Shown here piece by piece: positions 54,663-57,115 of a DNA stretch of 57,115 bases. The position numbers and the translations under genes were made by a program. This DNA is from Nocardiopsis sp. CNT312. GTDB taxonomy: Bacteria; Actinomycetota; Actinomycetes; Streptosporangiales; Streptosporangiaceae. The stretch spans positions 1-57,115 of the forward strand of contig NZ_AZXF01000033.1 of assembly GCF_000515115.1 (NCBI RefSeq). Reading direction: 5' to 3'. The notes beneath the pieces are model-generated. The model was given only the letters and a program-made list of their open reading frames with translations. It searched no databases and had not been told where the DNA came from. Numbering within the stretch: position 1 is the stretch's first letter; each line of letters opens with the position of its first letter.

Positions 54663-55652
54663 ATGGCGAAGTCGAAGAAGGATGCGAAGCGGGAACGTCG
54701 TGCCAAGCGGCTCGCCGAGCGTGAGAAGCGGTTCGAACGCCATGCCGTCCTGACCCGGAAACGGCAAGGTGATCCCCGGTTTGCACAGGTCACACACCAC
54801 GACGACGGTAGTCGAACCGTCTCAGTCCCTCCGCATGTGAGCGAGCTGCTCCACGAGCAGTTGGACAGGTTTCGTGAACGGTTCGGGCGCGACCCTCATC
54901 CTGACGAGCCCGTCTTCTTCGATCCGGATGTTTCCGGGGACTCACCTGTACCCTTCCCGGCCGACGCCATGGAAGAGACGATGCGCGCGGCAGCGGAGAG
55001 CTTCGAGGGCGACCCTCACATGCAGTCGTTGGCTCTTGCCACTGCCGACGTCGGCTACATGGTGACCTCAGAGAACGCTCACATGTTCTCGGCACATGAG
55101 GTCGAAGCCTTCGAAGAGGCGGCCCGGGAACACCTGGACAGGCTGAACGCAGATGAGAAGCCAGAGGTCCCGGACAGCATCACAGGAGTGGCACGGCAGC
55201 ATCTGCTTGACTGCGCCACGGCGATGCTCACCGAGCAAGGATCCGGGGATGTTCCACGCAAGGTCTTGAACCAGCTTCTCAAGGACGAGTCAGGGCTTGG
55301 TGACGAGGAGACCGGTGTACTGGTCAGCAGTCTCGTCGCGACCGCTCTTGGCTGGCTCGTCACCGCCAAGGAGTACGGGGTCGGCGAGGAGGACTTGAAC
55401 GAGGCCGTGAACTGGGTCGCCGAGCATTTCGGCGGCATCGACTACGCGGGACCGGCAGCAGCCGTCGCGACAGCCCTGTGGAACGGTTCTCTCCCGCAGC
55501 GGTTCGTACAGAATCCTCAGCAGGGAGCGACGTTCAACGACCTGCACCAACTGCTCGGCCAAGACCTGATGCCAGCCATGCTGTGGCTGTGCACCGGTTT
55601 GGTCGCCACGTTCGCAGATGGTGACGTGGAGTGGTTGGCGTCCTTGGGCTGA
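54663..55652 (+). CDS. Hypothetical protein with basic N-terminus
   Basis: 329 aa from the ATG at 54663 (GAGAGCAGG upstream). The first 40 residues are very basic (AKSKKDAKRERRAKRLAERE), followed by an acidic, helical protein without membrane segments. Acidic helical blocks lie near 100-200 (FSAHEVEAFEEAAREHLDR) and hydrophobic helical ones near 215-290. Family not recognised. The basic tail might bind nucleic acid. Transcribed alone after the lsr2 terminator. Confidence 0.78.
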   Translation: MAKSKKDAKRERRAKRLAEREKRFERHAVLTRKRQGDPRFAQVTHHDDGSRTVSVPPHVSELLHEQLDRFRERFGRDPHPDEPVFFDPDVSGDSPVPFPADAMEETMRAAAESFEGDPHMQSLALATADVGYMVTSENAHMFSAHEVEAFEEAAREHLDRLNADEKPEVPDSITGVARQHLLDCATAMLTEQGSGDVPRKVLNQLLKDESGLGDEETGVLVSSLVATALGWLVTAKEYGVGEEDLNEAVNWVAEHFGGIDYAGPAAAVATALWNGSLPQRFVQNPQQGATFNDLHQLLGQDLMPAMLWLCTGLVATFADGDVEWLASLG

Positions 55653-55959
55653 GTCCCGGGTCGCTCCACTCGAACGACGCTTCCCTGGTAGCTCGTGGCA
55701 ACCGAAGCACCCCTGTTCACCTGACATGCATGAGGCCGGTCGTGCCCGAGTCTCTGCCTGAACTCAGTGGTACGCCCCGGGCCACGTCTGTACCAGCATG
55801 TACCAGATCGGTCCACGCTCTCTTCAACCACATGTATGACACGTGCGACGGTGTGCGGACAGTGCTCACCCCTCGACATGAACGCCCGGTGCATGCACCA
55901 GCCCGTGCCAGAGCCGTACCACGCACCGGGCAGTGTATGCCGCTCTCATTCTCAACTAT
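55653..55959. other. Gene-free spacer
   Basis: 307 bp between two convergent genes. I see no coding sequence, strong hairpin or repeat. Confidence 0.5.
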
Positions 55960-56718
55960 TCATCGGGATTCTGATCCTTCAGGAAGGCTCTCCTCGGATG
56001 CTGCTCTTTCCATGATCGAACGCGCCCATCTCCGTGACTTGCCGAAGCGCTCGGCAAGCCTTCTTTCCGAGAGTGGACTGGCTACCCGAACACTCTCTTT
56101 GTAGGCGTGAACTGCCTGCTGGTCGATATCGGCAATCTCATGACGGCTCGTCGGATTCTCCCGAGCGTTTGAGCGCACCAACCACATCAGCATCTCGTAG
56201 CAACCGACCAGGGCCACGGCCGGCCAAGCCGCGACGATGGATCCGACCATCCCGTTCCGCCAGCCATGGGCGACGTTCGCTGCGAGGGTTGCGGCGATCC
56301 CCACCCACAATAGGAGCCAGGCTAGCCAGGGTGCCTTGATTCCCACTCTGGCGGAATGCAAGATAACCATCGATGCCGCGTAAACCAAACCGTCGATGGT
56401 CAGAGGAATCATGATCGCTGTTATTCCGCTCTCACCGTATTCAGTGACCACAGCGTACGCATGCCGGTAGGAGACGATCGCGGCGATGATCGCCACGCCA
56501 CAGACAACGAGCTTTGTGGTTCCACGGATGAAGCGATCTGTTGTGTGCCCTTCTACCTTCTCGGCTTCCAGAAGCCACCTCGCCTTCTTCTCACCTGCAA
56601 CCGAGAAGAAGGGCCAGGCGTGCGCTTGTGACGAGGAGGGGATCTGGAGGATGCATCGCTCACAGCAGAAGCAGACCGGAGCTCCGTGGACATGTGCCCC
56701 TGCAGACGCCTTCAGCAC
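55960..56718 (-). CDS. DUF2637 (SpdB-like) membrane protein with C-terminal HTH
   Basis: 252 aa; start at 56718 uncertain, but no ATG/GTG/TTG lies in the usual position before the conserved domain. Four to five helices between about residues 65 and 180 include IPLTIDGLVYAASMVILHSA and WLLLWVGIAATLAANVAHGW, diagnostic of DUF2637, which is carried by actinomycete plasmids and integrative elements and linked to intramycelial spread. The C-terminus (about 205-240, ERRLAERFGKSRRWARSIME) looks like an HTH. The N-terminal 30 residues contain CFCCERC, possibly not translated. Its presence next to the att site supports an actinomycete mobile element. Confidence 0.78.
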   Translation of the reverse strand: MLKASAGAHVHGAPVCFCCERCILQIPSSSQAHAWPFFSVAGEKKARWLLEAEKVEGHTTDRFIRGTTKLVVCGVAIIAAIVSYRHAYAVVTEYGESGITAIMIPLTIDGLVYAASMVILHSARVGIKAPWLAWLLLWVGIAATLAANVAHGWRNGMVGSIVAAWPAVALVGCYEMLMWLVRSNARENPTSRHEIADIDQQAVHAYKESVRVASPLSERRLAERFGKSRRWARSIMERAASEESLPEGSESR

Positions 56719-56999
56719 TGGCGCATGGCATCGTTCCCAACGAGAGTTGAGTCCAGATCTGTGGTTTCTGTGCTCAGGTCTGTCATGAGCCGATCACGAT
56801 GTCGAGGAGCACATCGCCACCGACCATCTGACCCAGTGATCTGCGCTGGGGCACCGCAAATCATGGAAGCATCTATGCCCAGCGAGAAGGTCCGGAACAG
56901 CTTGATGGCCGCATCTCGACCACGCGACACATTCGCGGCAAAATTTCTGCTAAGACCAGCAGAGTGATGGCCTTGACCTGCGGATACTACTCAAATCAT
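56719..56999. other. Intergenic DNA up to the att site
   Basis: 281 bp of moderate GC without a convincing gene. Short frames exist on both strands but have no ribosome site or motif. Confidence 0.4.
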
Positions 57000-57051
57000 C
57001 ATCTGACTACGGATCAGAAGGTTGGGGGTTCGAGTCCTCCCGAGTGCGCCA
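57000..57051 (+). other. 3' part of tRNA-Arg(ACG): probable attachment site
   Basis: From CATCTGACTACGGATCAG (anticodon stem-loop, anticodon ACG) through a T-arm with loop TTCGAGT to the acceptor 3' strand CGAGTGC-G-CCA. The 5' half of a tRNA-Arg (D-arm, first acceptor strand) is not upstream; the sequence there is unrelated. A 3'-truncated copy lying before a tRNA terminator is what remains at one end of an element integrated by recombination into the 3' end of this tRNA gene. An intact tRNA-Arg(ACG) should then lie at the far left end of the element. Confidence 0.82.
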
Positions 57052-57065
57052 CCGTGAGACAGTGG

Positions 57066-57109
57066 AGAGAACGCCCGGACCTGCACCAACAGGCCGGGCG
57101 TTCTCTTTT
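57066..57109 (+). terminator. tRNA terminator
   Basis: 13-bp stem (57066-57078 / 57094-57106, AGAACGCCCGG type) followed by TTTT. Native terminator of the tRNA gene and thus already chromosomal flank. Confidence 0.9.
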
Positions 57110-57115
57110 GTCCGC

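Overview
High-GC DNA, probably from a filamentous actinomycete. Actinomycete markers are Lsr2, an XRE/DUF397 pair, BTAD and XRE-TPR regulators, a DUF2637 protein, a Tad pilus operon of actinobacterial layout and a Rv2466c-like thiol reductase. A Nocardiopsis-like host would fit, but that is inference. The right end carries the 3' half of a tRNA-Arg(ACG) with CCA and a terminator, but no 5' half. This is what remains at one end of an element integrated into the 3' end of a tRNA gene. I therefore read nearly the whole window as the right part of a large integrative (probably conjugative) island. Its integrase, relaxase and intact tRNA are not in the window and would lie to the left.

Layout. (1) 406-565: three repeats of a second, cas-less CRISPR type. 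(2) 936-12169, all leftward: a conjugative type IV secretion operon (sigma-like regulator, TcpC/VirB8-like, pilin-like, TcpE-like, VirB4 ATPase, VirB6-like, lytic transglycosylase-NlpC, C5-cytosine methylase, two small proteins). Eight 12-bp iterons and a hairpin at 2229-2412 are a candidate cis-acting transfer or replication site. (3) 12395-25412: a type I-G CRISPR-Cas locus with a Cas3 fused to a C-terminal extension, Csb2 and Csb1, three arrays and no cas1/cas2/cas4. A 301-bp leader-plus-cas-promoter segment is duplicated in inverted orientation beside the far array. Between arrays A and B lie an unknown 343-aa gene and a cluster of small regulators. (4) 25413-29546: a low-GC patch with nested inverted repeats, a phosphotransferase, a GNAT enzyme, two phage-like proteins and an IS3 scrap. 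(5) 29547-42949: a nucleoside-type biosynthetic cluster. (6) 43581-53928: two exported proteins and a Tad pilus operon ending in a membrane LysM-BTAD protein. (7) 54064-57115: Lsr2, a hypothetical gene, a DUF2637 protein and the att site.

The most interesting part is region 5. FolE, QueD and QueE homologues make 7-carboxy-7-deazaguanine (CDG) from GTP. The usual next enzyme, QueC, is absent from the cluster. Instead the same strand carries a type I phosphoribosyltransferase, two thymidylate-kinase-like P-loop enzymes, a radical SAM protein, a DegT-type aminotransferase, a HAD phosphatase and a SAICAR-synthetase (PurC)-like ligase. PurC joins an amino acid to the carboxylate of a five-membered-ring ribotide, and CDG-ribotide presents a comparable carboxylate. 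A possible pathway is GTP to CDG to CDG-ribotide to an aminoacyl amide, followed by kinase, aminotransferase and radical SAM tailoring and dephosphorylation. An XRE-TPR regulator and a phosphotransferase are divergent from it. Product and order of steps are inference.
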